Positions 1 through 9,779 of a DNA stretch of 64,000 bases are shown here, piece by piece. Numbering within the stretch: position 1 is the stretch's first letter; every line of letters begins with the position of its first letter. The stretch is from DATFVJ01 sp963727015. Its GTDB lineage: Bacteria; Actinomycetota; Actinomycetes; Streptosporangiales; Streptosporangiaceae. Under the pieces are notes generated by a model. That model made no database searches and was not told where the DNA came from. It saw nothing but the letters and a program-made list of their open reading frames with translations. A program made the translations under genes and the position numbers. The stretch covers positions 1 to 64,000 of the forward strand of contig CAVSEV010000002.1 of the NCBI GenBank assembly GCA_963727015.1. Direction: 5' to 3'.

Positions 1-3
1 TTT

Positions 4-44
4 CGTTGAGGGCCGTCCCCGCGTGCTGGGGACGGCCCTCAACG
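4..44. terminator. Perfect 17-bp hairpin, likely terminator of the gene upstream of the window
   Basis: Positions 4-20 pair perfectly with 28-44 around a 7-nt loop. A short T-rich stretch (TCTTT) follows. It precedes the TPR gene and probably ends transcription of a gene to the left of the window. Confidence 0.7.
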
Positions 45-252
45 TCTTTGGCCCGCGCGCGCGGGCGCGCGGGCGTGCCCCGCACTGCCGCCCGCTCTCT
101 GCGCCGCTCACCGGGAAGCCGCGCGTCCGCACCGGGAAGGCCGCCGGCTTCGGCGTCGTTAGGCGGTTGAACGGCTAGAGCACGCTGCGCCGTCTGCGAA
201 GATGTCCAGGTTACGCATCCCCGTGATACGCCCGTGATTGGTGGAGACAGAC

Positions 253-2305
253 GTGAGCGACGACCGGCGAGGAGTACCCGCGACGGGCGATGGCAAGCCC
301 GCTGGCGGCCGCCCCGGCAAGGCCGGCCGTGACAGTACTGGACGGGCAAAGTCCGCCACCGGGAATCGCAGGGACGGCAAGCCGCAGGGCAGGGACGGCA
401 AGCCGCAGGGCAGGGACGGCAAGCCGCAGGGCGGGAGCCGGGCTGCGGCCAAGGCTCCGAACCGCGCGCAGGGTGCCGCTGCTGGCCGGTCACCCCGCGA
501 GGGTGTCAGCGGCGGGGCAGGTCGCTCTGGTTCCGGCGGTCGTGACGCTGCTTCCGCGGGTCAGGCGCGATCACGGCGAGAGGGCGGCACCGGTTCTGAG
601 GGCGCAAAGCGGCCTGGCGGGCGGTCCGGTTCTCCAGGCGGCCGCCGGAAGCTTGCGGACGGTCGGCAGAAGCCTGCGGACGGCGCTCAGGAGCGCAGGG
701 GCAGTGGGCCCTCTGGCCCGGATCGCGCTGGAACCAGTTCTGCCAGCACCATGCGCCGCGGTGGCGGTGCCGGTGACAGCGCTGGAGGTTCTGGCGCTGC
801 AGGTCGCCGTGCTGCCGGTGCTGGTTCTGTGGCTGGCCGTGCGGTCTCGCCAGGTGCTGGGCGGTCACGGCCGCCAGGCACGGCCGGACGTCCCGGCGCG
901 CGGGGCGATGGCCGGGCTGACGGCCGTGCTGCTCCTGACGGCCGTGCTGGCCGTGCGGCATCACCGGGTCATGAGGGGTCACGGCGGAACGCTGCGGCCG
1001 GACGGTCTGGCACCGCCGCTGGCACCCCTTCTGGCGCTGCAGGTCGCCGTGCTGCCGGTGCTGGTTCTGCGGCTGGGCGCGCGGGCTCGGCGGCTGGCCG
1101 CGCCGGTTCTGCGGCTGGGCGCGCGGGCTCGGCGGCTGGGCGCGCCGGTTCTGCGGCTGGGCGCGCCGGTTCTGCGGCTGGGCGCGCGGGCCCGGCGGCT
1201 GGGCGCGCTGGTTCTGTGGCTGGGCGCGCGGGCCCGGCGGCTGGCCGCGCCGGTTCTGCGGCTGGGCGCGCGGGCTCGGCGGCTGGGCGCGCGGGTTCGG
1301 CGGCTGGCCGCGCCGGTTCTGCGGCTGGCCGCGCCGGGTTCTGCGGCTGGGCGCGCGGGCTCGGCATCTGGCCGCGCCGGTTCTGCGGGTGAGCGACGTG
1401 CCCGGCAGGATCGGGCTTACCCTGCCAGCGATCGCGGGCGGCCCCAGGGTTCTGGTGCCACCCCCGCTTATCGCTCCAACGCTGGCCCGCGCACTGGTCT
1501 CAGGTCGCCTGCTCGTGGTGGATCGTCTCAGGTAGCGGGCGCGCAGGCGGTTTCCGCCGGGCCTGAGATTCCGGCTCACATCGAGGCGGATCAACTCGAC
1601 CGGCGCGTGCGGACTGAACTCAAGACCCTGCCCCGTGATCTAGCGGACCGGGTAGCCCGTCACCTGGCGGCTGCCGATCAGGCCGACGACGGCGAGTCCG
1701 GGTACCAGCATGCGATCGCGGCAAGGAAACTCGCCGCCCGTGTCGGCGTGGTCCGCGAGGCCTGCGGCGTTGCGGCCTACCTCGTCGGCCGGTGGGCGGA
1801 GGCGCTGTCCGAACTGCGCGCCGCACGACGCCTAACCGGCCGCGGCGGTTACATTGCCATCATGGCCGATTGCGAGCGCGCGCTGGGGCGTCATGACCGC
1901 GCCCTGGCGCTGCTGACCAGTCAGGACGCCGCGCTGGCGGATCGCGCGGAGCAGGTGGAGCTCCGCATCGTCGAGTCCGGAGTCCGGCGTGACATGGGCG
2001 CCGCCGAGGCCGCGGTCGTGACCCTCCAGCTTCCGGAGTTGACCGACAGCAGACTGCGGCCATGGTCGGCGCGCCTGTATTATGCGTACGCCGATGCGCT
2101 CCTCGACGCAGGACGGACTGAAGAGGCACGGGACTGGTTCGGTCGTGCTTCTGCCGCCGACCCAGGCGGTGAGACCGACGCGGCCGAGCGATTCGACGAG
2201 CTTGATGACGTCATGATCGAAGACCTCGAAGAGGTCACCTTAGAAAGCGAGCGCGAAGCCGACGTCACGCCGTCGGAGCAGCCGACCGGTCCAGCCAGTG
2301 CATGA
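253..2305 (+). CDS. Tetratricopeptide-repeat protein with long Ala-Gly-Arg repeat N-terminus; one +1 frameshift as read
   Basis: The N-terminal ~370 residues are low complexity: three GRDGKPQ heptads, then a long AGSAAGR heptad array. The C-terminal ~240 residues are ordinary helical sequence with TPR-like pairs (AYLVGRWAEALSELRAARR; ADCERALGRHDRALALL) and an acidic tail. TPR domains bind partner proteins; the partner is unknown. I chose GTG 253 because GGAGA lies 5 nt upstream; TTG 238 and GTG 241 are in-frame alternatives. As read, the repeat frame stops at 1392. A GGG at 1336-1338, where every other copy of the unit has GG, moves the frame by one; dropping one G joins both halves into ~683 residues. 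The 3' end overlaps the convergent metallo-beta-lactamase gene by 41 bp. Function beyond protein binding cannot be told. Confidence 0.75.
370..432 (+). repeat. 21-bp tandem repeat x3 encoding GRDGKPQ
   Basis: Three nearly identical 21-bp units in codon phase near the start of the TPR gene, giving three GRDGKPQ heptads. Confidence 0.8.
1070..1385 (+). repeat. 21-bp tandem repeat array (about 15 units) encoding AGSAAGR
   Basis: The unit is a GCGGCTGG(G/C)CGCGC core with GG(T/C)TC(T/G), 21 bp long, so each copy adds a heptapeptide without changing frame. Copies alternate between two close variants. The extra G at 1336-1338 in one of the last copies breaks the phase. Such an array can change length by slippage or recombination. 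Confidence 0.8.
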
Positions 2306-3311
2306 TGCCGGCCACGTTGGCGGCCGTGCCGCCGACGCGCTCGAACTTCGCGGCAACATCAGCGTCGGCATCCGGCCCGAAAACGGCGTAGCGTGCCTTT
2401 GTCCGTTCGTGCACCATCGCTACCGCGTGATCGAGATCGAGGCCGGCGCTGCGGGCCCGCGATACCTGGTCGACCCACACTCGCAACTCCTCAGCTGACC
2501 TCGCCAGCGCCTCATCGACGGCGCTCACCGGACCGAAGTGGCTGAACAGCAGGCGAACCGGCCGCAGTGATGCGAACATTCGCAGCGACGTGAGCGCCGT
2601 TTCCAGGTCGAAGTCGGGTGGCGGGCTGCCAGGCCTCAGGTCGCCGGTCTCCGGAACGTAGATGCCGGCGGCATCGCCGACATAAAGGTCGCCGGTCACC
2701 GAGTCCAGCAGCCCCACGTGGTGCTTGGCATGGCCGGGGGAGTAGTGGCTGTCCAGCCGCCTGCCGCCGCCCAGGTCGACGGTGCCGGTCTCCTCCACCG
2801 CCCTGATGCGGTCCGCCGGGGTTGGCGCCAGCTCGCCGAACAGCTCCTCCAGCTCATCCCCGTAAACCATCCGGGCGCTCTTCATCAGACGGCTCGGGTC
2901 GACCAGGTGCCGCGCGCCGCGTTCGTGCACGACGACTTCCGCCCGCGGATACATCTCGGCGATGTCTCCGGCCGCGCCAGCGTGGTCGAGATGGATGTGC
3001 GTGACCACTGCAGTGGCGAGGTCGCCAGGCCCGATTCCGAGCACGGCGAGCGCGTCGCGGACGACAGTCGCGGAGGGACCCGTACCCGTTTCGACCAGGC
3101 ATGGCCGGTCGGCCCGGATGAGATAAGCAGCGGTAATTCCCTCGTAACCCGCCATCCGCGTGTCGATCTGAAAGACGTCACGGCCAAGTTCTGTGATCGC
3201 CGACGAGCCTGCGCCGGCCGGCCAGGCCGTATCGCCGTGCTTGTCCGCAGAGTTCAAGGAAACCTCCGGGCTGTTAAGGTCCGCACCGGAGCGCGCCGCC
3301 TCAGTGCTCAT
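2265..3311 (-). CDS. Metallo-beta-lactamase-fold hydrolase
   Basis: About 348 residues. The zinc signature THIHLDH lies near residues 104-110, followed by SPGHAKHH, an Asp in VGDAAGIY and a late His in SHFGPV, so the dinuclear metal site looks complete. The family includes thioesterases, glyoxalase II-like enzymes and lactonases; the substrate cannot be told. The open frame extends upstream to 3416, but that part is Arg/Pro-rich, so I start at ATG 3311 (MSTEAARSG). The gene converges with the TPR gene (41-bp overlap) and diverges from the methyltransferase at 3506, with an AT-rich palindrome between the two starts. Confidence 0.8.
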   Translation of the reverse strand: MSTEAARSGADLNSPEVSLNSADKHGDTAWPAGAGSSAITELGRDVFQIDTRMAGYEGITAAYLIRADRPCLVETGTGPSATVVRDALAVLGIGPGDLATAVVTHIHLDHAGAAGDIAEMYPRAEVVVHERGARHLVDPSRLMKSARMVYGDELEELFGELAPTPADRIRAVEETGTVDLGGGRRLDSHYSPGHAKHHVGLLDSVTGDLYVGDAAGIYVPETGDLRPGSPPPDFDLETALTSLRMFASLRPVRLLFSHFGPVSAVDEALARSAEELRVWVDQVSRARSAGLDLDHAVAMVHERTKARYAVFGPDADADVAAKFERVGGTAANVAGIMHWLDRSAAPTA

Positions 3312-3433
3312 ACGCCCATGGTCGCAGACGCGCTCGTCACCGGGCCGTCCGAGCTGCCCGCGAGGCAGGCTGCGCCGCGCCGGGGCAGCGCGCTGCACGC
3401 GGCGCGTGGCCGCCACGTGCCCGCCGCGTGGGT

Positions 3434-3459
3434 TGCAATTGAATTGTAATTCAATTGCA
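3434..3459. promoter_or_regulatory. 26-bp AT-rich palindrome between divergent genes, putative operator
   Basis: Perfect dyad: half-site TGCAATTGAATT at 3434-3445, a GT centre, and its complement at 3448-3459. It sits in a short AT-rich patch (about 3434-3490) that stands out from its surroundings and probably carries the promoter(s) of the divergent pair. Further AATT-rich half-site-like stretches lie just downstream. The form suits a MarR- or TetR-type dimer; no such regulator is adjacent. Confidence 0.55.
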
Positions 3460-3505
3460 CTTACTCAATTTTCTATTTTGTGATACACTGCAGGCCTCAG
3501 CGGAT

Positions 3506-4402
3506 ATGATTCTTGGCGTGATAGGTAATGGCCATTTCGATGGTGACGAAGAGCCGAGCCATACCGCACTCATTGCAGCCGCCGCGCGGGCGGCGCACCT
3601 TATTGTCGACAATGATCCTGCGATCTTCGTGGATTCGATGGCGTGCACGCTCCTGGGCCACCGGGCCGACGAGCTGATCGGCTTCCACCGTGCTCACAGT
3701 ACGCATCCTGTGCTGTCTGGCGCACGAGCGGAGGTCACCTGCAGAAGCCGTTACACCGAGGACCGCCTTGCGAACGGCCTCGACCGCGGCGTCGCCCAAT
3801 ACGTGATTCTCGGCGCCGGCCTCGACTCCTTCGCCTACCGCTCGGATCTGGCGGATCAAGTACGGGTCTTCGAGGTGGATCATCCGGCGACCCAGCGATG
3901 GAAGCGCCGCCGCCTGCGGACCGCGCAGATCGCGTCGCCGGGCTCGGTCAGGTTCGTCCCCCTCGACTTCGAAACCGATTCCCTGGCGGATCGTCTCATC
4001 CAGAGCGGATTCGATCCGGCCCGGCCCGCGCTGGTCAGCTGGCTCGGCGTCGCCATGTACCTGACCCGCGCCGCCATCGGCGAGACACTCGCCGTGATTG
4101 GCGCATTCGCCCCGGGTACGGAGCTTGTCGCGGACTACATGCTGCCCGCCAGCATGCGGGACGCGGCAGGCAATGCGTACGTCGAACTTGTCGCACCCGT
4201 GGCCGCGCAGCGCGGTGAGCCCTGGCTGACGTTCCTCACCCCCGGCGACATGTCGGCCCTGCTCGAGCAGCACGGCTTCGGGTCAGTGGAGCACGTCAGG
4301 CAGCGCGACTCGGTCGGCGCCGCGATGTGGGACAGGTCCGACTCGCTGCGGCCCGCTGAGCTGTCGCGTCTCGCCCACGCGATCGCCGGAGCGCGGCGCT
4401 GA
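3506..4402 (+). CDS. SAM-dependent methyltransferase, leucine carboxyl methyltransferase (LCM)-like family
   Basis: About 298 residues. The SAM motif VILGAGLDSFAYR near residue 100 and the following VFEVDHPATQ are typical of the LCM-like O-methyltransferases common in actinobacteria (TIGR00027 type), as is the N-terminal TALIAAAARAAHL block. The acceptor substrate is unknown; family members often act in secondary metabolism. An upstream TTG (3455) lies inside the palindrome and gives an unrelated leader, so I prefer ATG 3506; no strong ribosome site is visible. It ends 19 bp from the convergent ftsH stop. Confidence 0.8.
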   Translation: MILGVIGNGHFDGDEEPSHTALIAAAARAAHLIVDNDPAIFVDSMACTLLGHRADELIGFHRAHSTHPVLSGARAEVTCRSRYTEDRLANGLDRGVAQYVILGAGLDSFAYRSDLADQVRVFEVDHPATQRWKRRRLRTAQIASPGSVRFVPLDFETDSLADRLIQSGFDPARPALVSWLGVAMYLTRAAIGETLAVIGAFAPGTELVADYMLPASMRDAAGNAYVELVAPVAAQRGEPWLTFLTPGDMSALLEQHGFGSVEHVRQRDSVGAAMWDRSDSLRPAELSRLAHAIAGARR

Positions 4403-4420
4403 ACGCGAAAGAAACCGCGC

Positions 4421-6412
4421 TCACGCCTCCGCGCTGCGGTGCCCCGCAGGCAGGCCGGTGCCAGCGGTCCCCGCGCCGCTCGCTGCCGCGCGCGGCGGAC
4501 CGCGGTGCGGCGCCACGGCCATCCCGCCGGCGATAGCTGGCACCTTGGACACGCCGAGTAGCGCGTGGACCTCGGCGCCGTCGACCGTTTCCTTTTCTAT
4601 CAGCAGGTCGACGAGGCGATCGAGCTGCTCACGGTGCTCCTTGAGCAGATCTGTCGCGCGCCGCTCAGCCTCGCGCAGCAGCCGTGACACCTCGGCGTCG
4701 ATCGCCGCCTGGGTCTGCTCAGCGTACGGCCGGCTGGTCATCTCGGCGCCGCCGCCGAGGAACACCGAACCACCGACGGGGTAACCCACCGGGCCAATAG
4801 CGGACGACAACCCGAACTCGCGCACCATCTTGATGGCGAGATCGGTGGCCCCCGCGAGGTCGTTCGCCGCCCCGGTCGAGCCCTGCCTGAGCACGACGAG
4901 TTCGGCGGCACGCCCGCCCAGGCGCACCGTGAGGCTGGCATCGAGGTAGTCCTCGCCGTAGAGGTGACGCTCGACGAGCGGAAGCTGCTCGGTCACCCCG
5001 AGCGCCTGGCCCGCGGGCAGGATGGTCACCTTCGCCACCGGGTCCGCGTGCTCAGAAAGCGCCGCGACAAGCGCATGGCCCGCCTCGTGCACTGCCACCG
5101 CGTGTTTCTCCTCGGGGAGCAGCACGTTCGAGCCTTCCCTGCGCCCGAGGATGATCCGGTCACGAGCGTCCTGGAAGTTAGCAGCGGTAAGGATCTCCTG
5201 ACCGCTCCTGACCGCGTTGATAGCGGCTTCGTTCACCAGGTTGGCAAGATCAGCGCCGGAGAAGCCCGGCGTCCCGCGGGCGACGACGTTCAGGTCAACA
5301 TCGTCGGCGAGCTTTTTGCCGCGGCAGTGCACGGCGAGGATCGCGGCACGCTCGGCGAGGTTCGGCAGCGGGATGGTGATCTCGCGGTCGAACCTGCCGG
5401 GCCGCAGCAGGGCGGGATCGAGTACCTCCGGCCGGTTCGTCGCGGCGAGCACGACGATGCCCGATGCTATGTCGAAGCCATCCATCTCAGACAGCAGCTG
5501 ATTGAGCGTCTGTTCCCGCTCGTCGTTGGCTACGACCACCCCAGTCCCCGCACGGCGGGAGCCGATGGCGTCGATCTCGTCCACGAAGATGATGGCGGGA
5601 GCCTGCTTGCGTGCTTCCGCGAAGAGGTCACGCACCCTCGCCGCACCCACGCCGACGAACAGCTCGACAAAGCTCGACCCCGAGACCGAGAAAAACGGGA
5701 CGCCTGCCTCGCCCGCCACCGCGCGTGCGATCAGGGTCTTGCCCGTTCCCGGCGGGCCGATCATCAGAACCCCACGAGGCGTGTTAGCCCCGGCGCGCCG
5801 GTATTTCTCTGGCTGCTGGAGGAAGTCGACCACCTCGGCGATCTCCGCCTTCGCTCCCTCGTAGCCCGCGACATCAGAGAACTTCGTCTTGGGCTGCTCG
5901 GCGTCGAACACCTTGGCCCTGGACCGCCCCACGCCCATGATGCCCTGAAGCTGGCCTGCGGCGCCGCGGGAGAGCCGGATCCACAACCAGCCGAGCACCA
6001 GCAGTGGCAGCAAGATGAACAGCCACGACAGGAGCTCATAGCCGAATGATGTCCCCGGCGGCGTCGCGGTGATCTGCACCTTCCCGGCCTGGAGTTGGTC
6101 GAGCAGTGACGAACCTGCGAGCTGCACCGGGATAACCGTGGTGAAATGGTGACCGTCCGTCAGGGTACCCGCCGCCTGACCGGACGACTGAATGTTGACC
6201 GTCTTCACCTTGTGGGCGCTGACGTCACTCAGGAACTGCGAGTAGTTCAGTTTGGTCTGCTGCGCGGCGTGCATCGTCGGCAGCACGATCCAGAGCGCCA
6301 GCGCGGCCAGGATGGCAAGCGGCAGCAGCCAGTGCCGCCAGGCTGGCGGTGGCGGCGGCGCCGGTGACGAGGGCCGGTCGCCCGGCGGTGGTGGCTGTGC
6401 CTGCTTGCTCAT
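4421..6412 (-). CDS. ftsH: ATP-dependent zinc metalloprotease FtsH
   Basis: 663 residues, a normal length. Order: Pro-rich cytoplasmic N-terminus, membrane segment ~27-47, extracytoplasmic domain ~50-125, second membrane segment ~127-146, AAA module with Walker A GPPGTGKT (~219), Walker B IIFVDEID and a second region of homology ending in R-PGRFDREI, then the M41 protease domain with the zinc motif HEAGH near residue 440. It degrades misfolded or regulatory membrane proteins as a hexamer in the cytoplasmic membrane. GGAGGAGG precedes ATG 6412. The gene is intact, in contrast to several neighbours. Actinobacteria may carry more than one ftsH, so whether this is the main copy is open. Confidence 0.95.
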   Translation of the reverse strand: MSKQAQPPPPGDRPSSPAPPPPPAWRHWLLPLAILAALALWIVLPTMHAAQQTKLNYSQFLSDVSAHKVKTVNIQSSGQAAGTLTDGHHFTTVIPVQLAGSSLLDQLQAGKVQITATPPGTSFGYELLSWLFILLPLLVLGWLWIRLSRGAAGQLQGIMGVGRSRAKVFDAEQPKTKFSDVAGYEGAKAEIAEVVDFLQQPEKYRRAGANTPRGVLMIGPPGTGKTLIARAVAGEAGVPFFSVSGSSFVELFVGVGAARVRDLFAEARKQAPAIIFVDEIDAIGSRRAGTGVVVANDEREQTLNQLLSEMDGFDIASGIVVLAATNRPEVLDPALLRPGRFDREITIPLPNLAERAAILAVHCRGKKLADDVDLNVVARGTPGFSGADLANLVNEAAINAVRSGQEILTAANFQDARDRIILGRREGSNVLLPEEKHAVAVHEAGHALVAALSEHADPVAKVTILPAGQALGVTEQLPLVERHLYGEDYLDASLTVRLGGRAAELVVLRQGSTGAANDLAGATDLAIKMVREFGLSSAIGPVGYPVGGSVFLGGGAEMTSRPYAEQTQAAIDAEVSRLLREAERRATDLLKEHREQLDRLVDLLIEKETVDGAEVHALLGVSKVPAIAGGMAVAPHRGPPRAAASGAGTAGTGLPAGHRSAEA

Positions 6413-6505
6413 GGAGCCTCCTCCGTCCAGGGCCAGCGGGCCTGGGTCGCCACGCCAACGCGTGGTGGCCCGTCACGGGAGACGGACGTCACCGCGAACG
6501 CGGAT

Positions 6506-7991
6506 CTAACGATACGCGAATGACCTGATCACCAGGCCGGTGCGTGGCTTTGGCCCGAACGACGTTGACTTTCGCGGCATTTGCTCCCCGCGGGCCGCCA
6601 GCGCAAGCACGTCCGTCACCTGCGGCGGATTGCAAATTACGGCTGTGCCACCAGGCCTGGCGGCATCGATCGCGGCGGCGGCGTCCTGGTGCACCATGCG
6701 CACCGCGCTCTGGTCGCCGCGGATCCGCCAGATCTCCCTGAGGAGCAGTTCGTGCAGCACAGACGTGTCGAGCCGCAGCCACCGCGCGCTGCGCCCGGCC
6801 GGAGCCGCCGCCGCCAATTTCACCGGATCGGGATCGGTGAGCAGGCGGAAGGCGCCATCGCCGGCCAGCAGGAACGCGGTGCGATTGCCGCCCGCGCCCA
6901 GGCCGCCCGCGCCCAGGCCGCCCGCGCCCAGGCCGCCCGCGCCCAGGCCGCCCGCGCCCAGCCCGGCCGCGCCAGCTGCGGAACCGTTCAGTGCGGAACC
7001 GTTCAGCACCGCCCCGCCCGGCGCGGTCCTGTCCGGGGTTGCCGCCTCCCAGACCTGGCCTGCGTCCCTGAGCACGCGCAGTGCCCCGCCCAAATCCGTC
7101 CCGCTCGGCAACGTGCGCACGGTGAATGCCGACTCGGCAAGCTCGGCAGCGGTCCCGGGCGGGAGATCGGCGACAACGCGATGGATCGGATCGATGCGCG
7201 GCGGGTAGGCATTCGAGTCCACCAGCAGCGCCAGCCCGTAGTCCCACGGACCGCTACCGAGGCCTGCCGCGTGCCGTTGCGCCTGAAGCTCCAGGTACGC
7301 GGCGTAACGGTGATGCCCGTCGGCGATCACCGCCTGCCGGTGCGCGAGGTCAGCTGCCGCTGCCGCGACCGCGGCCGCGTCCGTGACCGCCCACAACCGG
7401 TGGGTCACGCCGTCGGTGACGGCTTCGATCGTGGGCGGTTGTGTCTCGGCTACCTCGTCCACCAGCTGGCTGGCGGCGCCGCCGCCCTGGTAGAGCAGGA
7501 AGATCGGCTCCAGGTTGGCCTGGGTGGCCTCCATCAGCTTGCGCCGGTCGGCGACCACGACCGGCGTCACGCCCTCATGCGGGCAGCACGATCCCCGCCG
7601 CCGGAGCGCTAAGCGCGATCGCGCCGATGAGCCCGCGCTGCAGACCTGCCCAGGCTCCGGGCCGCGACCCGGCGGCGTCGTGTGCCCGCTCCTCGTAGAC
7701 ATAAAGGCCGGCCTTGGGGTCGGGTACGAGCACACCGTCGGCGATCCACTCGCGCAGGGTCCGCCCCGCCACGCCATAGCGGTCATGCGGCCGGCCGTCG
7801 CCATCGCCATCGGCCGGCAACGTCAGCCGGACGACGTTATGCGGGTCTTCGGCCCTGAGCCGCTCGGCGGCTGCGGCCCCGAGCACGTCGTACGGTGGAG
7901 AGGTGACCTCCGCGAGTCCGCTCACGCGATCGGGCGCGTAGCGGACACCGCGGAACGGCGCAAGCACGAGGCCGGCGGGCTCCGGGATCAC
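6506..7991 (-). CDS. DUF1015 family protein; one +1 frameshift as read
   Basis: Conserved uncharacterised DUF1015 protein: N-terminal APFRGVRYAP...SPPYDVL, central VIADGHHRYAAYLE, C-terminal KSTSFGPKPRTGLVIRS, the usual family end. As read it is split: the upstream frame runs into a stop just after IVLP, and PHEGVTPVVVADRR follows one base out of phase. GGG at 7581-7583 (plus strand) holds one base too many; removing it gives IVLPHEGVT. Near residues 310-335 a GLGAG pentapeptide array (15-bp repeats) is inserted in the otherwise conserved domain. I start at GTG 7991; an upstream ATG at 8084 reaches into the divergent promoter region. It is divergent from the small TPR gene. Confidence 0.8.
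6891..6965 (-). repeat. 15-bp tandem repeat x5 inside the DUF1015 gene
   Basis: Five units of CCCGCGCCCAGGCCG (plus strand), codon-phased, coding GLGAG on the minus strand. Length changes would alter a surface loop but not the frame. Confidence 0.85.
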
Positions 7992-8077
7992 CGGTGACCC
8001 CAGGCTCCCGTCATGAGGCCGCCCGCCCGTGGGCAAGCTCTCCTGCGGGTGCCTGTCACGAGGAAAGGTCTGCACAC

Positions 8078-8536
8078 ATGTCACAAGGATTGGGCGACGG
8101 CTGGGATTCCCGCCCGGGCCGGCCGCAAGCAGACGGGGGTTGCGTGCGTGGGGCGCCGGAGGGGGACGTCTACGACTGGTACCGCCGCGGGGTTGAGCTG
8201 CTCAAGCAGCGTAATCCGGCGGCAGCGGCGCAGCTTCTCGAGCGTGCCGCGGCCGCCGAGCCTTCCTCGCGCAGCATCACGGAGGCGCTTGCCCGCGCCC
8301 AGTTCGACACCGGCAGGTACGACCTGGCAGCCGACAGCTTCCGCCGGATCGTGGAGAGCAGCCCCTCAGACGACTACGCCAGGTTCGGGCTCGGCCTGTC
8401 GCTCGCCCGGGCAGGCGATCCAGCGGCCGCGGCGGGGCATCTGGCGCTGGCCGCGGCGATGTGCCCGCATGTGCGGCACTACACAAGGGCACTGCACGGC
8501 GTGCGGGCCGCCCTCCGCTCGCTCGAGCGCAGGTGA
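8078..8536 (+). CDS. Small tetratricopeptide-repeat protein
   Basis: 152 residues. TPR-like helical pairs run from YDWYRRGVELLKQRNPAAAAQLLERA to ARFGLGLSLARAGDPAAAAGHLALA. It is probably a soluble scaffold with no catalytic motif. GAGGAAAGG lies about 20 nt upstream of ATG 8078. Its stop overlaps the GTG start of the HAD gene (GTGA, 8533-8536), so the two are translationally coupled. This TPR-HAD pair next to tlyA is familiar from other actinobacteria. Confidence 0.8.
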   Translation: MSQGLGDGWDSRPGRPQADGGCVRGAPEGDVYDWYRRGVELLKQRNPAAAAQLLERAAAAEPSSRSITEALARAQFDTGRYDLAADSFRRIVESSPSDDYARFGLGLSLARAGDPAAAAGHLALAAAMCPHVRHYTRALHGVRAALRSLERR

Positions 8537-9670
8537 GCGGCCAGCCGGCGGCCGGCCAGGCGGCGCCAGGTCCGCGGGAAACGCCCGGGCTGCGCGGCTG
8601 CCCGCACCCGCTCAATGAGGCCTACGACACGGCGCTGCTCGACCTCGACGGCGTCGTGTACCTGGGCGGCAGCGGGATCCCTGGCGCCGCGGAGGCGCTG
8701 CACAAGGCCGCGGCGAGCATGGCGGCTCGCGTACGTGACCAACAACGCGTCACGCACCCCAGCCGCCATCGGTGAGCAGCTGGCAGGGCATGGGCGTCCC
8801 GGTCCGGCCAGGGTCGGTGATCACCTCCGCGCAGGCTGCGGCAAGACTTCTTTCCGAACGGCTGCCGCGCGGATCTTCCGTGCTTGTCGATCGGCGGCGC
8901 CGGCCTGCGGCTGGCCGTGCGAGAACGTGGCCTGCGCCCGGTCAGCACTGCCCTGGATCGTCCGGCCGCGGTGGTCCAGGGCTACCAGCGGAACATCGAT
9001 TACCCGATGCTCGCCGAGGGAGCGCTCGCGGTCGCCGCGGGCGCGATCTTCGTGGCATCCAATGCCGACGCGACATTGCCATCGGCCCGGGGCCGGCTAG
9101 CCAGGAAACGGCGCGCTGGTCCAGGTGATCGGGGTCGCGACGGGCCGGGATCCGATCGTGGCGGGCAAGCCTGAGCCGTCGATGCACACGGAGGCGATGC
9201 TGCGCACGGGCGCGCGCAGGCCGCTCATCGTCGGGGACCGGCTGGACACCGATATCGAGGGCGCGAACCGGGTGGACGCCGACAGCCTGCTCGTGCTCAC
9301 CGGCGTGAGCCACCCGGCCGATGTGGTGCTCGCGCCACCGCGGCGGCGCCCGTCGTACGTGGCCGCCGATCTCACCGGGTTGCTCGAGCCGCATCCGCTG
9401 CCAAGTGGCGGGCAGGGCCAGCCGCTGAGATGCAACGGCTGGCAGGCACGCTGGGTGGGCGCGGCAAGGGCGGCACCGGCGGCGCCGGCAAGCACTGCTG
9501 GCGACGCCGAAGGTGGCGCTGATGCTGGCGGTGCGGGCGCCCGGATCGAACTGACCGGATCGGGTGATCCGATCGATGCGCTCCGGGTGCTCTGCGCCGC
9601 GTGCTGGTCGCGCGACCGGGTGACGGCCGACATGGTGGCCGCCGCGCTGCGCGCGGCAGGCCTGGCCTAG
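8533..9670 (+). CDS. HAD-IIA (NagD-like) phosphatase; four +1 frameshifts as read
   Basis: HAD motif I is LLDLDGVVYLGG; next come YVTNNASRTP (motif II), then GKPEPSMHTEA and IVGDRLDTDIEGAN (motifs III/IV). It dephosphorylates small phosphate esters; the substrate is unknown. The sequence switches frame four times, always by +1: near 8721 (ATGGCGG), 8792-8794 (GGG), 8889 (GTCGATC) and 9100 (CTAGCCA). Removing one base at each gives one continuous NagD-like protein of ~378 residues with normal motifs throughout, followed by a long Ala/Gly C-terminal segment. Four insertions with no other decay look more like sequence error than an old pseudogene. The start is GTG 8533, coupled to the TPR gene. 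Confidence 0.75.
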
Positions 9671-9779
9671 ACCATTACTGGGCGTAACCGGCCAGCCGCC
9701 CGACGAGCCCGGCAACCGCTGATCCAGGCGCGCTGCTCGCGCTTCATCCGGCTTGATCAGCCAGAGCGGAGCCTGAGGC

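Noticed and set aside
506..1594. Long minus-strand frames across the TPR gene repeats
   Set aside because: Translation gives only RAQPQNRRGQPP-type repeats, the mirror of the AGSAAGR array; open merely because the unit is 21 bp and GC-rich.
4964..6049. 361-residue plus-strand frame opposite ftsH
   Set aside because: Antisense shadow of a fully conserved FtsH.
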